Below, in pieces: positions 53,399-63,452 of a stretch of 64,000 bases of DNA (positions are counted from its first letter, which is position 1; the number at the start of each line of letters is the position of its first letter). The position numbers were made by a program, and so were the translations under genes. This DNA is from DASSQJ01 sp963772645. GTDB taxonomy: Bacteria > Actinomycetota > Actinomycetes > Actinomycetales > Dermatophilaceae. The stretch is from NCBI GenBank assembly GCA_963772645.1, contig CAVYYD010000010.1, forward strand, positions 186,001 to 250,000, written 5' to 3'. The notes under the pieces were generated by a model that did no database searches, had not been told where the DNA came from, and worked only from the letters and a program-made list of their open reading frames with translations.

Positions 53399-55563
53399 CC
53401 GAGCCGCTCGCGCAGCTCTGCGACGAGGTCGATCGCGGCCCGGGCGATGACCGTCCCGGGCGGGTAGATCGCGTCGGCCCCGGCGGCGCGCAGGGCGGCG
53501 TGGTCGGCCGGCGGGATCACCCCACCGACGACGACCATGAGGTCCTGGCGCCCCAGCCGGTCCAGTTCCTCGCGGAGCGCGGGCACCAGGGTGAGGTGCC
53601 CGGCCGCCAGCGAGCTCACCCCGACGACGTGGACGTCGGCCTCCACCGCCTGGCGGGCGACCTCGGCGGGGGTCTGGAAGAGCGGCCCCACGTCGACGTC
53701 GAACCCCAGGTCCGCGAACGCGGTGGCGATCACCTTCTGGCCCCGGTCGTGGCCGTCCTGGCCCATCTTGGCGACGAGGATCCGGGGGCGGCGCCCCTGC
53801 TCCTCCTCGAACTCCTCGACGAGGGCCTGGGCCTGACGCACGCTCTCGTCCTCCCCCGCCGCCGCGCTGTACACGCCGCCGATGGTACGGATCTGCGCGG
53901 TGTACCGGCCGAAGACCTCCTCCAACGCGGCGGACATCTCCCCCACGGTCGCCATGGCCCGCGCGGCGTCGACGGCCCGGGCGAGGAGGTTGTGCTCGAG
54001 GTCCCCACCCGCCTCGTCATGGCGGGCGGCCTCGGTGAGCCGCGCCAGCGCCTCGCGGACCGCGTCGTCGTCGCGCTCGGCCCGCAGCCGCTCGAGCTTG
54101 GCCACCTGGCTGGCCCGGACCGCGGCGTTGTCGACCCGGAGGACCTCGATCGGCTCGTCCTCGTCGACCGGGTAGGTGTTGACGCCGATGACCGGCTGCT
54201 GGCCGGAGTCGATCCTGGCCTGGGTGCGGGCCGCCGCCTCCTCGATCCGCATCTTCGGGATGCCGGCCTCGATCGCCTTGGCCATGCCACCGGCGGCCTC
54301 GACCTCCGCGAGGTGCTCCCACGCCCGGGCCGCGAGGTCGTGGGTGAGCCGCTCGACGTACGCCGAGCCGCCCCACGGGTCGATGACCCGCGTCGTCCCG
54401 GACTCCTGCTGGAGGACCAGCTGGGTGTTGCGGGCGATCCGGGCCGAGAAGTCGGTGGGCAGCGCGATCGCCTCGTCCAGCGCGTTGGTGTGCAGGCTCT
54501 GGGTGTGCCCCTGGGTCGAGGCCATCGCCTCGATGCAGGTGCGGACGACGTTGTTGTAGACGTCCTGCGCGGTCAGGGACCACCCGGAGGTCTGGCTGTG
54601 CGTGCGCAGCGAGAGCGACTTCGGGGTGCTCCCACCCTGCTCACGGACCAGGCGCGCCCAGATCAGGCGCGCCGCCCGCATCTTGGCGACCTCCATGTAG
54701 AAGTTCATCCCGATCGCCCAGAAGAACGACAGCCGGGGCGCGAACGCGTCGACGTCGAGCCCGACCGCCTTGCCGGCCCGGAGGTACTCGACGCCGTCGG
54801 CCAGGGTGTACGCGAGCTCGAGGTCCTGGGTCGCCCCGGCCTCCTGCATGTGGTAGCCGGAGATGGAGATCGAGTTGAACCGCGGCATCCGCCGACTGGT
54901 GAACGCGAAGATGTCGCTGACGATGCGCATCGACGGCGCGGGCGGGTAGATGTAGGTGTTGCGGACCATGAACTCCTTGAGGATGTCGTTCTGGATGGTC
55001 CCGGTGAGCTGCTCGGGCGCGACCCCCTGCTCCTCGGCGGCGACGACGTAGAGCGCGAGGACCGGGATCACCGCGCCGTTCATCGTCATCGACACCGACA
55101 TCCGGTCCAGCGGGATGCCGTCGAAGAGCGTGCGCATGTCGTAGATCGAGTCGATCGCGACCCCGGCCATGCCGACGTCGCCGGCGACCCGGGGGTGGTC
55201 GGAGTCGTAGCCGCGGTGGGTCGCCAGGTCGAAGGCGACCGAGAGCCCCTTCTGTCCGGCCGCGAGGTTGCGACGGTAGAACGCGTTGGACTCCTCGGCG
55301 GTGGAGAAGCCCGCGTACTGGCGGATGGTCCACGGCTGGGTCGTGTACATCGTCGGGTACGGGCCGCGCAGGAAGGGTGGGGCGCCCGGCACGGTGTCGA
55401 GGAAGTCGAGGCCGGCCAGGTCGTCCTCGGTGTAGAGGGGGCGGACCGGGATCTGTTCCGGGGTCAGCCACGGCTCGCCGACGGTGCCGCCGGTGCCGGG
55501 GGCCTCGGCCGCGGGGGCCGCGGCGTCGAGGTCGAGGCCGGTGAAGTCGGGGACCGCGCTCAT
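53395..55563 (-). CDS. mutB: Methylmalonyl-CoA mutase, large subunit
   Basis: A 722-residue B12 enzyme converting methylmalonyl-CoA and succinyl-CoA. The TIM barrel has GPYPTMYTTQPWTIRQYAGF, NSISISGYHMQEAGATQDLE and RTHSQTSGWSLTAQDVYNNV. The C-terminal cobalamin domain carries MGQDGHDRGQKV (His that binds cobalt) and VSSLAAGH. ATG 55563 overlaps the mutA stop. Undamaged. Confidence 0.98.
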   Translation of the reverse strand: MSAVPDFTGLDLDAAAPAAEAPGTGGTVGEPWLTPEQIPVRPLYTEDDLAGLDFLDTVPGAPPFLRGPYPTMYTTQPWTIRQYAGFSTAEESNAFYRRNLAAGQKGLSVAFDLATHRGYDSDHPRVAGDVGMAGVAIDSIYDMRTLFDGIPLDRMSVSMTMNGAVIPVLALYVVAAEEQGVAPEQLTGTIQNDILKEFMVRNTYIYPPAPSMRIVSDIFAFTSRRMPRFNSISISGYHMQEAGATQDLELAYTLADGVEYLRAGKAVGLDVDAFAPRLSFFWAIGMNFYMEVAKMRAARLIWARLVREQGGSTPKSLSLRTHSQTSGWSLTAQDVYNNVVRTCIEAMASTQGHTQSLHTNALDEAIALPTDFSARIARNTQLVLQQESGTTRVIDPWGGSAYVERLTHDLAARAWEHLAEVEAAGGMAKAIEAGIPKMRIEEAAARTQARIDSGQQPVIGVNTYPVDEDEPIEVLRVDNAAVRASQVAKLERLRAERDDDAVREALARLTEAARHDEAGGDLEHNLLARAVDAARAMATVGEMSAALEEVFGRYTAQIRTIGGVYSAAAGEDESVRQAQALVEEFEEEQGRRPRILVAKMGQDGHDRGQKVIATAFADLGFDVDVGPLFQTPAEVARQAVEADVHVVGVSSLAAGHLTLVPALREELDRLGRQDLMVVVGGVIPPADHAALRAAGADAIYPPGTVIARAAIDLVAELRERLG

Positions 55564-57375
55564 CCCTGGGCTCCTTCCGCCGGGGCGCCCAGCCTGCCGA
55601 GGAGGTCGCCGAGGAGGGCGACGACGTCCATCCCGTCGTACACCTCGCCGTCGACCCGGTCGGCGGCCTCCCCCAGTTCGGTGCGCCGGCCGGCGACGAG
55701 GACGACTTCGGCGCCGTCGGCCCTCAGCTCGTCGATGGCCGTGGCGGCGTGCTCGGCGTACCCGGCGGCGCTCGAGGCGAGGATCGCCACGGGGGCGCCG
55801 GACTCGGCGGTCCGGATGCCGCCGGCGGCGAGGAGGTTGGTGACGAAGGCCTGGCGGGCCCCGTGCTCGCGCTGGGGGCCGAGGGCCCGGACGACGACAG
55901 CCGGCCCGTCGAGGGTTCGGGCCCGGTCGCGCAGCGCCTCGAACTCGGCGGCGTCCCGGCGGGGCGCCAGGGCACGGTCGGCGACGGGCAGCGTCGCCCG
56001 GGGCCGTCGCTCGGGGGTGAGGTCGGCGAGGGTGGGGAACATCGAGACCCCGGTGATGGGCAGCCGCCGGGTGGCCACGCGTCGGCGCCGCTCGTCGGTC
56101 GCGGTGTCGGCCCACTCGTGGAGGAGCCCGTCGGCCAGGGCCCGCCCGGCACCACCCGCCGCCTCGACCTCGCGGAAGCGGTCCCAGACCCGGGCCGCGA
56201 CGTCGTCGGTGAGCGACTCCAGGTACCACGACCCGCCCCCTGGATCGGTGACCCGGCCGACGTTGGACTCCTCGGCGAGGAGGACCTGGGTGTTGCGGGC
56301 CAGCCGTCGGGAGAAGCGCTCCGGCAGGCCGGCGACGGTGTCGTGCGGGAGGACGGTGACGGCGTCCGCCCCGCCGATCGAGGCCCCGACAACGGCGAGG
56401 GTGCTGCGCAGGATGTTCACCCACGGGTCCTCGCGGGTCATCATCCGCAGGCTCGTCACGGCGTGGGTCCGGGCAGCCCGACCGGGCCCGGTGACCCCGC
56501 AGGCGTCCCCGACCCGCGCCCACACCCGGCGCAGCGCCCGCAGCGAGGCGGCGGTGAGGAACTGGTCCTGGCTGACCGGCACCCGAAACTCGACCTGTTC
56601 GAAGGCCTCCCCGGGAGCGACGCCCTCCCCCTCGAGGTGGCGCAGGTACGCGACCGCGGTGGCCACCGCGACGGCGAGGGCGTCGACGATGCTCGCGCCG
56701 GCGTCGTGCAGGACGCGGGCGTCGACGGTGAGCGCGCCCCAGCCGGGGCGCCCGGCGCACGCGCGGACCAGCCCGGCGAGCGGGGCGAGGTCGGGGGCGC
56801 CGCCGGTGCGGGCCGCGGCCCCGACCGGGTCGAGGCCGAGGTTGCCACCGGCCGACGGCCGCTCACCGACGACGTCGAGCAGCGCGCGGGCGGCGGCCGG
56901 CTGGTCGCTCCACGAGGAGACGACGACGGGCGCGAGGTCGAGCCGCACGTCGGCCAGGACCTCGGCGAGGTCCTCGGACCGCGACGCCGTCGGGGCCGAG
57001 GTGGATCCACACCGAGGTGGCCCCGTGCTCGAGGTCGTCGAGGACCGCGGCCCGGGACCGGACGGCGTCGGGGTCGTCGTGGAGCTGGCGGACGTCCCAC
57101 GCGGCGGCGCCTTCGCGCAGCACCCGACCTCGGGTGAACGGCATCTCGCCGGGGCGCCCGAGCGGCCGGTCGGCGCGCAGGTAGAGCGGGTCGACGACGA
57201 GGCCGCCCTCGAGGACGGTCCGCAGCGCCGCCTCCGCTGCCGGCCCGTCGAGACGGTCGCCCTCGGGGCGGCGCTTGTTGAGCACGTCGGCGACGAGGCC
57301 CTGCCAGTCCTCGTGGGTTCGGGGCTCGAAGCCGTCAGCGAGCGGCATCCCCTCGTGCGCCACCGACTGCGCCAT
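55560..57375 (-). CDS. mutA: Methylmalonyl-CoA mutase, small subunit, one frameshift
   Basis: The N-terminus (MAQSVAHEGMPLADGF, then LYLRADRPLGRPGEMPFTRG and VWIHLGPDG) is in one frame and the rest (DLAEVLADVRLDLAPVVVSS to the end) in another; a single-base slip lies near 56993. Corrected, it is a full-length MutA of about 605 residues. Like other small subunits it lacks the DGHDRG cobalamin motif. ATG 57375 has GAGGAG five bases upstream. The frameshift may be a sequence error. Confidence 0.9.
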
Positions 57376-57501
57376 CGCGACTCCTCGTCTCACGCTCCAC
57401 GCACCTGCCCGCCCACCCTAGCCGCGGCGCCGGGGCCCCTCCCAGTGGGATGCGGCACACGGCCGGCGCCTGCGCCGGACGGCCCCGCCCGCGCGAAGCG
57501 G

Positions 57502-58357
57502 TCAGGCGGGGTCGATGACGGCGTGCGGGACGCCGAGCCCGGCGAGCCGTTCGGCGCCTCCGTCGGGCGCGGTGAGGACGCAGAGGCCGGCCGAGGTGAC
57601 CGCCACGGAGTGCTCCCAGTGCGCGGCGCGCGAGCCGTCGCGGGTGACGACGGTCCACTCGTCCTCGAGCACGGTGTTGTCCTGGTCGCCCAGGGTGACC
57701 ATCGGCTCGATGCAGATCGTCGTCCCCTCGACGACCCTCGGGCCCTTGCCCCCGACCCGGTAGTTCGGCACCTGCGGGTCCATGTGCATCGAGGTGCCGA
57801 TGCCGTGCCCGACGTAGTCCTCGACGATGCCGTACTCACGGCCGCGACGGGTCCCGGAGCCGGTCAGCGAGTCCTCGACCGCGGCCCCGACGGCGTAGAG
57901 GTCCCCACCGACCCGGAGCGCCGCGATGCCCGCCCACAGCGAGGCCTCGGTGTCGTGGACGAGGTCGAGGTCCTCGGGCCGGGCGGCGTCCCGGCCCCCG
58001 ACGAGCAGGCTCACCGCCGCGTCGCCGTTCCACCGCCCGACCTGTGCGCCGCAGTCGACGGAGAGCAGGTCGCCCGGCTCGAGCACCCGGCCGCCCGGGA
58101 TGCCGTGGACGATCTCCTCGTTGACCGACGTGCACAGCGTGTGCCGGTAGCCGGGGACGAGCTGGAAGTTGGGGACGCCGCCGTGGTCACGGATGTGCGT
58201 CTCGGCGAGCGTGTCGAGCTCGAGGGTGGTGACCCCCGGGCGTACCGCGGCGGCGACCACCTCGAGGGTGCGCCCGACGAGCAGCCCGGCGCGTTCGCAT
58301 CAGCGCGAGCTGCTCAGGCGTCTTGGACTCGCAGCGGTCGCGGCCGAACAGTCCCAT
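57502..58357 (-). CDS. map: Methionine aminopeptidase, type I, one frameshift
   Basis: Removes N-terminal Met. The start MGLFGRDRCESKTPEQLALM is out of frame with the body, with a slip near 58297. Metal ligands are visible as SVDCGAQVGRWNGDAA (two Asp), GHGIGTSMHMDPQVPN (His), EPMVTLGD (Glu) and DEWTVVTRDGSRAAHWEHSV (last Glu region). The distance to adk is 39 bp, the usual secY-adk-map order. Confidence 0.93.
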
Positions 58358-58396
58358 GGCGCCGCACCCTACCTGTCCCGCGGGGACCCGAAGGGC

Positions 58397-58959
58397 TCAG
58401 CCCAGGACGGCGGTGATGCGTCCGGTCACCTCGTCGACCTCGCCCTCGCCGTCGACCTCGACGAGCAGGCCGCGCTCGCGGTAGGTGTCGGACAGCGGGC
58501 GGGTCTCACGGTGGTAGATGGCCATCCGCTCGCGGATGACCTCCTCGGTGTCGTCGTCGCGGCCCTCGACCGCGGCCCGCTTGAGCAGCCGGCCGACGAC
58601 GACCTCGTCGTCGACGACGAGCTCGAGGACCCGGTCGAGCGAGGTGCCGTGCGCGGCGAGCATCGCCGTCGAGGGCGTCGACCTGGGCCAGCGTGCGCGG
58701 GTAGCCGTCGAGGAGGAAGCCGGAGGCGCAGTCCGCCTGGGCGAGCCGGTCCTCGACGATGGCGTTGGTGATCTAGTCGCTGACGTACCCACCGGCGGCC
58801 AGGATCTCCTTGACCTGCGGTGCCGAGCTCGGTCTCGTTCCTGATGTTGGCGCGGAAGATGTCGCCGGTCGAGATCGCGGGGATCCCGTAGTGCTCGGCG
58901 ATCCGGGAGGCCTGGGTGCCCTTACCGGCACCGGGCGGACCGAGGATGATGAGACGCAT
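58397..58959 (-). CDS. adk: Adenylate kinase, two frameshifts and an in-frame stop
   Basis: N-terminus MRLIILGPPGAGKGTQASRI (P-loop) is intact. A slip near 58818 follows NETELGT; the next frame has a TAG at 58771-58773 where VSDEITN is expected (one base change from GAG); a second slip near 58667 leads to AMLAAHGTSLDRVLELVVDD and the end VTGRITAVLG. Adk is essential, so these are sequence errors rather than decay. Start overlaps the secY stop (TGATG). Confidence 0.92.
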
Positions 58960-60276
58960 CAGCGGAGGAACCCTTCGTAGTGGCGCTGCTGCAGCTGGGC
59001 CTCGATCTGCTTCACCGTCTCGAGGCCGACGCCGACGATGATGAGGATCGAGGTGCCGCCGAACGGGAAGTTCTGGTTCGCGTTGACGAGGACCAGCGCG
59101 ATGAGCGGGAGGAGCGAGATCAGCGCGAGATAGATCGCGCCGGGCACCGTGATCCGGGTCAGGACGTAGCTGAGGTACTCGGCCGTGGGTCGCCCGGCTC
59201 GGATCCCCGGGATGAAGCCGCCGTACTGCTTCATGTTGTCGGCGACCTCGGTCGGGTTGAACGTGATCGAGACGTAGAAGAACGTGAAGAAGAGGATGAG
59301 CCCGGTGTAGATCGCCATGTAGATCGGGTGGTCGCCCTTGACCAGGTTGGCGTTGATCCAGTCCACCCAGCCCGCGTTGACCCCGTCGGGGCTCTGGTTG
59401 AACTGCGCGACGAGCATCGGCAGGGACAGCAGGGAGCTGGCGAAGATCACCGGGATGACGCCGGCCATGTTGACCTTGAGCGGGATGTACGTCGAGGTCC
59501 CGCCGTAGACCCGGCGGCCCACCATCCGCTTGGCGTACTGCACCGGGATGCGGCGCTGGCTCTGCTCGACGAAGACGACGAGCGCGATGACGACGAAGCC
59601 GAGGGCGATGACGCCGAGGAAGATCGTCCAGCCCGGAGCGTTGCTGGATCGCCCACAGGGAGCCGGGGAAGCGCGCGGCGATCGAGGTGAAGATGAGCAG
59701 CGACATCCCGTTGCCGACGCCCTTGTCGGTGATGAGCTCGCCGAGCCACATGATCATGCCCGGTGCCGGCGGTCATCGTCAGCACCATGATGAGGATCGT
59801 CGACGACCGAGTTGTTGGCGAGGATGTTCGTGCACGACGGGTTGTTGAACAGGGTCGAGGGGTTCTGCGCGAAGGTGACGAGCGTCGAGCTCTGGAGGAT
59901 CGCCAGCCCGATCGTCAGGTAGCGGGTGTACTGCGTCATCTTCGTCTGCCCTGCCTGGCCCTCCTTCTTCAGGGCCTCGAACCGCGGGATGACGACGGTG
60001 AGCAGCTGGATGATGATGCTCGCCGTGATGTACGGCATGATCCCGAGCGCGAAGATCGACAGCTGGAGCAGCGCCCCGCCGCTGAAGAGGTTGATCAGGC
60101 CGAGGAGCTGGTTGCTGTTGTCCGCGCCGCTGATGCACTTCTGGATCGAGCGGGTAGCTGACCCCCGGCGTCGGCACGTGCGAGCCGAGCCGGAAGACCA
60201 GGATGATGAACAGCGTGAAGAGCAGTTTCCTGCGCAGGTCGGGCGTCTTGAACGCACGGCCGAAAGCGGTGAGCAC
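58959..60276 (-). CDS. secY: Protein translocase subunit SecY, several frameshifts
   Basis: The pore of the Sec translocon. The N-terminus MLTAFGRAFKTPDLRRKLLF (GTG 60276) is followed by slips near 60155, 59808, 59760 and 59640. The remaining pieces are all canonical: ISGADNSNQLLGLINLFSGG, FEALKKEGQAGQTKMTQYTR, MIMWLGELITDKGVGNGMSL, YIPLKVNMAGVIPVIFASSL, and the C-terminus QQRHYEGFLR. SecY is essential, so sequencing error is the likely reason. Confidence 0.94.
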
Positions 60277-60385
60277 AGGTCCTCCAGGGTGCGGCCGGGA
60301 TGAGGCCGCGTCGTCAACGATCCGTCACAAGATACCCGCAGGGGCGGAGGTCGCCTGCCCCGAGGGTGGTTCGCCGGATGCCGAA

Positions 60386-60420
60386 GGGCCGGGTCCCGGG
60401 GTGTCCTCGGGACCCGGCCC
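60386..60420 (-). terminator. Hairpin terminator between rplO and secY
   Basis: Perfect 13-bp stem GGGCCGGGTCCCG / CGGGACCCGGCCC with a 9-nt loop, 25 bp past the rplO stop. It probably ends or attenuates the spc transcript before secY. Confidence 0.75.
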
Positions 60421-60444
60421 TGCGGCATGCGGTCACGGGGGTCG

Positions 60445-60951
60445 TCAGGCAGTCGTCGCCGAGCCGCCCGCCGCCTCGATCTTCTCCTTGGCGCTGGCCG
60501 AGAACGCGTCGGCCGTCACGTCGACCTTGACGCCGATCTCGCCGGTGCCGAGGACCTTGACCGGGTGGCCGTCGCGGACGGCACCCTTGGCGACGAGGTC
60601 CTCGACGGTGACCTCGCCACCCTCGGGGTAGAGCGAGGCGAGCCGGTCGAGGTTCACGACCTGGTACTCGGTGCGGAACGGGTTCTTGAAGCCGCGCAGC
60701 TTCGGGAACCGCATGTGCAGCGGCGTCGTGCCTCCCTGGAAGCCCGCGGGCACCTGGTAGCGCGCCTTGGTGCCCTTGGTGCCGCGACCGGCGGTCTTGC
60801 CTCGCCTGCCGCCCTCACCACGGCCCACCCGGATCTTGGCGGACTTGGCGCCCGGTGCGGGGCGCAGGTGGTGCACCTTCAGGGCCGAGCCCTCGGGGGC
60901 CGCCTTCGCTGCCTCGGGGGCCGCCTTCGCTGCCTTCGTGGTGTCAGCCAT
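60445..60951 (-). CDS. rplO: Ribosomal protein uL15
   Basis: A 168-residue L15: LKVHHLRPAPGAKSAKIRVG, GRGTKGTKARYQVPAGFQGG and the conserved KLRGFKNPFRTEYQVVNLD. The first 25 residues are an Ala/Lys extension with a repeated KAAPEAAKAAPE. ATG 60951 is chosen for its ten-base distance to GAGGAGG; GTG 60957, overlapping the rpmD stop, is an alternative. Confidence 0.96.
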   Translation of the reverse strand: MADTTKAAKAAPEAAKAAPEGSALKVHHLRPAPGAKSAKIRVGRGEGGRRGKTAGRGTKGTKARYQVPAGFQGGTTPLHMRFPKLRGFKNPFRTEYQVVNLDRLASLYPEGGEVTVEDLVAKGAVRDGHPVKVLGTGEIGVKVDVTADAFSASAKEKIEAAGGSATTA

Positions 60952-60953
60952 GC

Positions 60954-61136
60954 TCACTCAACCTCCTCGACGGCGACGAGGTGCGTCACCGTCCGGACCA
61001 TCCCGCGGATCTCGGGGCGGTCCTCCTTGACGACGACGTCGCCGATGCGCTTGAGACCGAGGCTGCGCAGCGTCTCACGCTGGTTCTGCTTGCCGCCGAT
61101 CTCGGAACGGGTCTGGGTCACCTTCAGCCGCGCCAT
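60954..61136 (-). CDS. rpmD: Ribosomal protein uL30
   Basis: A 60-residue L30: MARLKVTQTRSEIGGKQNQR, ETLRSLGLKRIGDVVVKEDR, and MVRTVTHLVAVEEVE. Start overlaps the rpsE stop (TGATG). Confidence 0.97.
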   Translation of the reverse strand: MARLKVTQTRSEIGGKQNQRETLRSLGLKRIGDVVVKEDRPEIRGMVRTVTHLVAVEEVE

Positions 61137-61774
61137 CACGCACCAGCCTTGGCCTCGGCCAGGCCGGCGGCCTGGGCGCGCAGCATCGCGGCCGGGGCGA
61201 CCTGGTCCACGGGCAGGCCGCGGCGGGCCGCGACGGCCTCGGGACGCTCGAGGCCGCGGAGCGCCTCGACGGTCGCGTGGACGATGTTGATCGCGTTGTC
61301 CGAGCCGAGGCTCTTGGACAGCACGTCGTGGATGCCGGCGCACTCGAGCACCGCACGCACCGGGCCACCGGCGATGACACCGGTACCGGGGCTGGCGGGC
61401 CGGAGCATGACGACACCGGCGGCGGCCTCACCCTGGACCGGGTGCGGGATGGTGCCCTGGATGCGGGGGACGCGGAAGAAGCTCTTCTTCGCCTCCTCGA
61501 CACCCTTGGCGATCGCCGCGGGCACCTCCTTGGCCTTGCCGTAGCCGACGCCGACGGTGCCGTCACCGTCGCCGACGACGACGAGGGCGGTGAAGCTGAA
61601 CCGACGGCCACCCTTGACGACCTTGGCGACACGGTTGATCGTCACGACGCGCTCGAGGTACTGGCTCTTCTCGGCGTCCCGGGAGTCTCGGCCGCGACGG
61701 TCGTCGCGCCGGTCGCGGCGGTCGCCGCGCTCGGGCGTGGTGGTCCCGGTGCCTCGACGCTGGGGTCCTGGCAT
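61136..61774 (-). CDS. rpsE: Ribosomal protein uS5
   Basis: A 212-residue S5 with an Arg/Asp-rich N-terminal extension (GDRRDRRDDRRGRDSRD). The double-stranded RNA-binding part reads RVVTINRVAKVVKGGRRFSF and the C-terminal part GTGVIAGGPVRAVLECAGIH. Confidence 0.97.
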   Translation of the reverse strand: MPGPQRRGTGTTTPERGDRRDRRDDRRGRDSRDAEKSQYLERVVTINRVAKVVKGGRRFSFTALVVVGDGDGTVGVGYGKAKEVPAAIAKGVEEAKKSFFRVPRIQGTIPHPVQGEAAAGVVMLRPASPGTGVIAGGPVRAVLECAGIHDVLSKSLGSDNAINIVHATVEALRGLERPEAVAARRGLPVDQVAPAAMLRAQAAGLAEAKAGA

Positions 61775-61820
61775 CAGATGTTCCTCTTCTCGACAGTCGT
61801 GGTGGTACGGGGGGTGGACA

Positions 61821-62195
61821 TCACAGGGACAGACCACCCTCCCGGGCGCCGTCCGCGATGGCGGCGACGCGGCCGTGGTACTTGTTGCCACCGCGGTCGA
61901 AGACGACGGCCTCGATGCCGGCGGCCTTGGCCCGCTCGGCGACGAGGGCGCCGACCCGCTTGGCCTTGGCGGTCTTGTCGCCCTCCAGGGTGCGGACGTC
62001 GGACTCCATCGTCGACGCCGACGCCAGGGTCTTCCCGACGCTGTCGTCGACGACCTGGGCGAAGACGTGGCGCGCGGAACGCGACACGACGAGACGGGGA
62101 CGCGCGGTGGTTCCGGTGACCTGCTTGCGGACCCGGAGGTGGCGGCGGCCGCGGGCAGCCGTCTTCCCCTTGGCGCGCTTGATGATCAGTGCCAT
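61821..62195 (-). CDS. rplR: Ribosomal protein uL18
   Basis: A 124-residue L18: RRHLRVRKQVTGTTARPRLV, VSRSARHVFAQVVDD, and the conserved end VFDRGGNKYHGRVAAIADGA. Binds 5S rRNA. Three bp after rplF. Confidence 0.97.
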   Translation of the reverse strand: MALIIKRAKGKTAARGRRHLRVRKQVTGTTARPRLVVSRSARHVFAQVVDDSVGKTLASASTMESDVRTLEGDKTAKAKRVGALVAERAKAAGIEAVVFDRGGNKYHGRVAAIADGAREGGLSL

Positions 62196-62198
62196 CGG

Positions 62199-62735
62199 TT
62201 ACTTACCAGCCTTTCCGACCTTGCGGCGGATGTGCTCGCCCGCGTAGCGGACGCCCTTGCCCTTGTACGGGTCGGGCTTGCGGAGCTTGCGGATGTTCGC
62301 GGCCACCTCGCCGACCAGCTGCTTGTCGATGCCCTGGACCGAGAACCGGGTGGGGTTCTCGACCGCGAAGGTGATCCCCGCCGGGGGCTCGACGGTGATC
62401 GAGTGCGAGTAGCCGAGGGCGAACTCGAGGTTGGAGCCCTTGGCCTGCACGCGGTAGCCGGTGCCGTGGATCTCGAGCTTCTTCTCGTAGCCCTCGGTGA
62501 CGCCGAGGACCATGTTGTTGATCAGCGTGCGGGTCAGCCCGTGCAGCGAGCGCGACTCGCGCTCGTCGTCGGGCCGCTTGACCTCGAGGCCGGCGTCACC
62601 CTGCTCGACCGTGATGGGCTCGGCGACGACGTGCGAGAGCTCGCCCTTGGGACCCTTGACCCTGACCTGGCGGCCGTCGACCGAGACGTCGACACCGCTC
62701 GGGATCGTGACGGGGAGTCGTCCGATGCGCGACAT
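62199..62735 (-). CDS. rplF: Ribosomal protein uL6
   Basis: A 178-residue L6: MSRIGRLPVTIPSGVDVSVD, LHGLTRTLINNMVLGVTEGY, and the C-terminal RKPDPYKGKGVRYAGEHIRR. Binds the 23S rRNA sarcin-ricin region. Confidence 0.97.
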   Translation of the reverse strand: MSRIGRLPVTIPSGVDVSVDGRQVRVKGPKGELSHVVAEPITVEQGDAGLEVKRPDDERESRSLHGLTRTLINNMVLGVTEGYEKKLEIHGTGYRVQAKGSNLEFALGYSHSITVEPPAGITFAVENPTRFSVQGIDKQLVGEVAANIRKLRKPDPYKGKGVRYAGEHIRRKVGKAGK

Positions 62736-62747
62736 GGTGCTACCCCC

Positions 62748-63146
62748 TTACCAGACGTAGGCGAGGACTTCCCCACCTACACCCTTGTTGGCGGCCTGCC
62801 TGTCGGTGAGCAGTCCGGAGGACGTCGAGATGATGGCGACACCGAGACCACCGAGCACCTTGGGCAGGTTGGTGGACTTGGCGTACACCCGCAGGCCGGG
62901 CTTGCTGACCCGGCGCAGGCCGGCGATCGAGCGCTCCCGGTTGGGGCCGTACTTGAGCTGGACCACCAGGGTCCGGCCGACCTCGGCATCCTCGACGGAC
63001 CAGCCGGCGATGTAGCCCTCGGCCTCGAGGATCTCGGCGATGTGGCTCTTGAGCTTGGAGAACGGCATGGAGACTGCGTCCTTGTGCGCCGAGTTGGCGT
63101 TCCGGACGCGGGTCAGCATGTCCGCGATCGGGTCTGTCATGGTCAT
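62748..63146 (-). CDS. rpsH: Ribosomal protein uS8
   Basis: A 132-residue S8: MTDPIADMLTRVRNANSAHK, PFSKLKSHIAEILEAEGYI, and VAIISTSSGLLTDRQAANKG. ATG 63146 or the next ATG (63140) may start it. Confidence 0.97.
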   Translation of the reverse strand: MTMTDPIADMLTRVRNANSAHKDAVSMPFSKLKSHIAEILEAEGYIAGWSVEDAEVGRTLVVQLKYGPNRERSIAGLRRVSKPGLRVYAKSTNLPKVLGGLGVAIISTSSGLLTDRQAANKGVGGEVLAYVW

Positions 63147-63264
63147 TGGGCTTCTCCGCCCTCTCTCACCGGGGTTTCCTCCGGGCCGTACGGCCCGGCG
63201 GACCTGCGATGTAGATGGTGTTGGGACGTGGGGGGCTGCCGCGGGGGGCGGCGGGGTTCTCTGG

Positions 63265-63450
63265 CTACCAGCTGGACTTCGTCACACCGGGCAGCTCGCC
63301 GCGGTGTGCCATCTCCCGCAGGCAGATCCGGCACAGGCCGAACTTGCGGTAGACCGAGTGCGGGCGACCGCAGCGCTGGCACCGCGTGTAGCCGCGGACC
63401 TTGAACTTCGGCTCCTTGTTGGCCTTGTTGATCAGGGCAGTCTTGGCCAT
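63265..63450 (-). CDS. rpsN: Ribosomal protein uS14, zinc type
   Basis: A 61-residue short S14 with the zinc ligands C-x-x-C (TRCQRCGRPH) and C-x-x-C (GLCRICLREM), end PGVTKSSW. The zinc-binding (C+) form normal for the spc operon. Starts 3 bp after rplE. Confidence 0.97.
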   Translation of the reverse strand: MAKTALINKANKEPKFKVRGYTRCQRCGRPHSVYRKFGLCRICLREMAHRGELPGVTKSSW

Positions 63451-63452
63451 GC

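Noticed and set aside
53500..58416. A 1638-codon plus-strand open frame across mutB, mutA and map
   Set aside because: Antisense shadow of strongly conserved genes; no start signals or domains.
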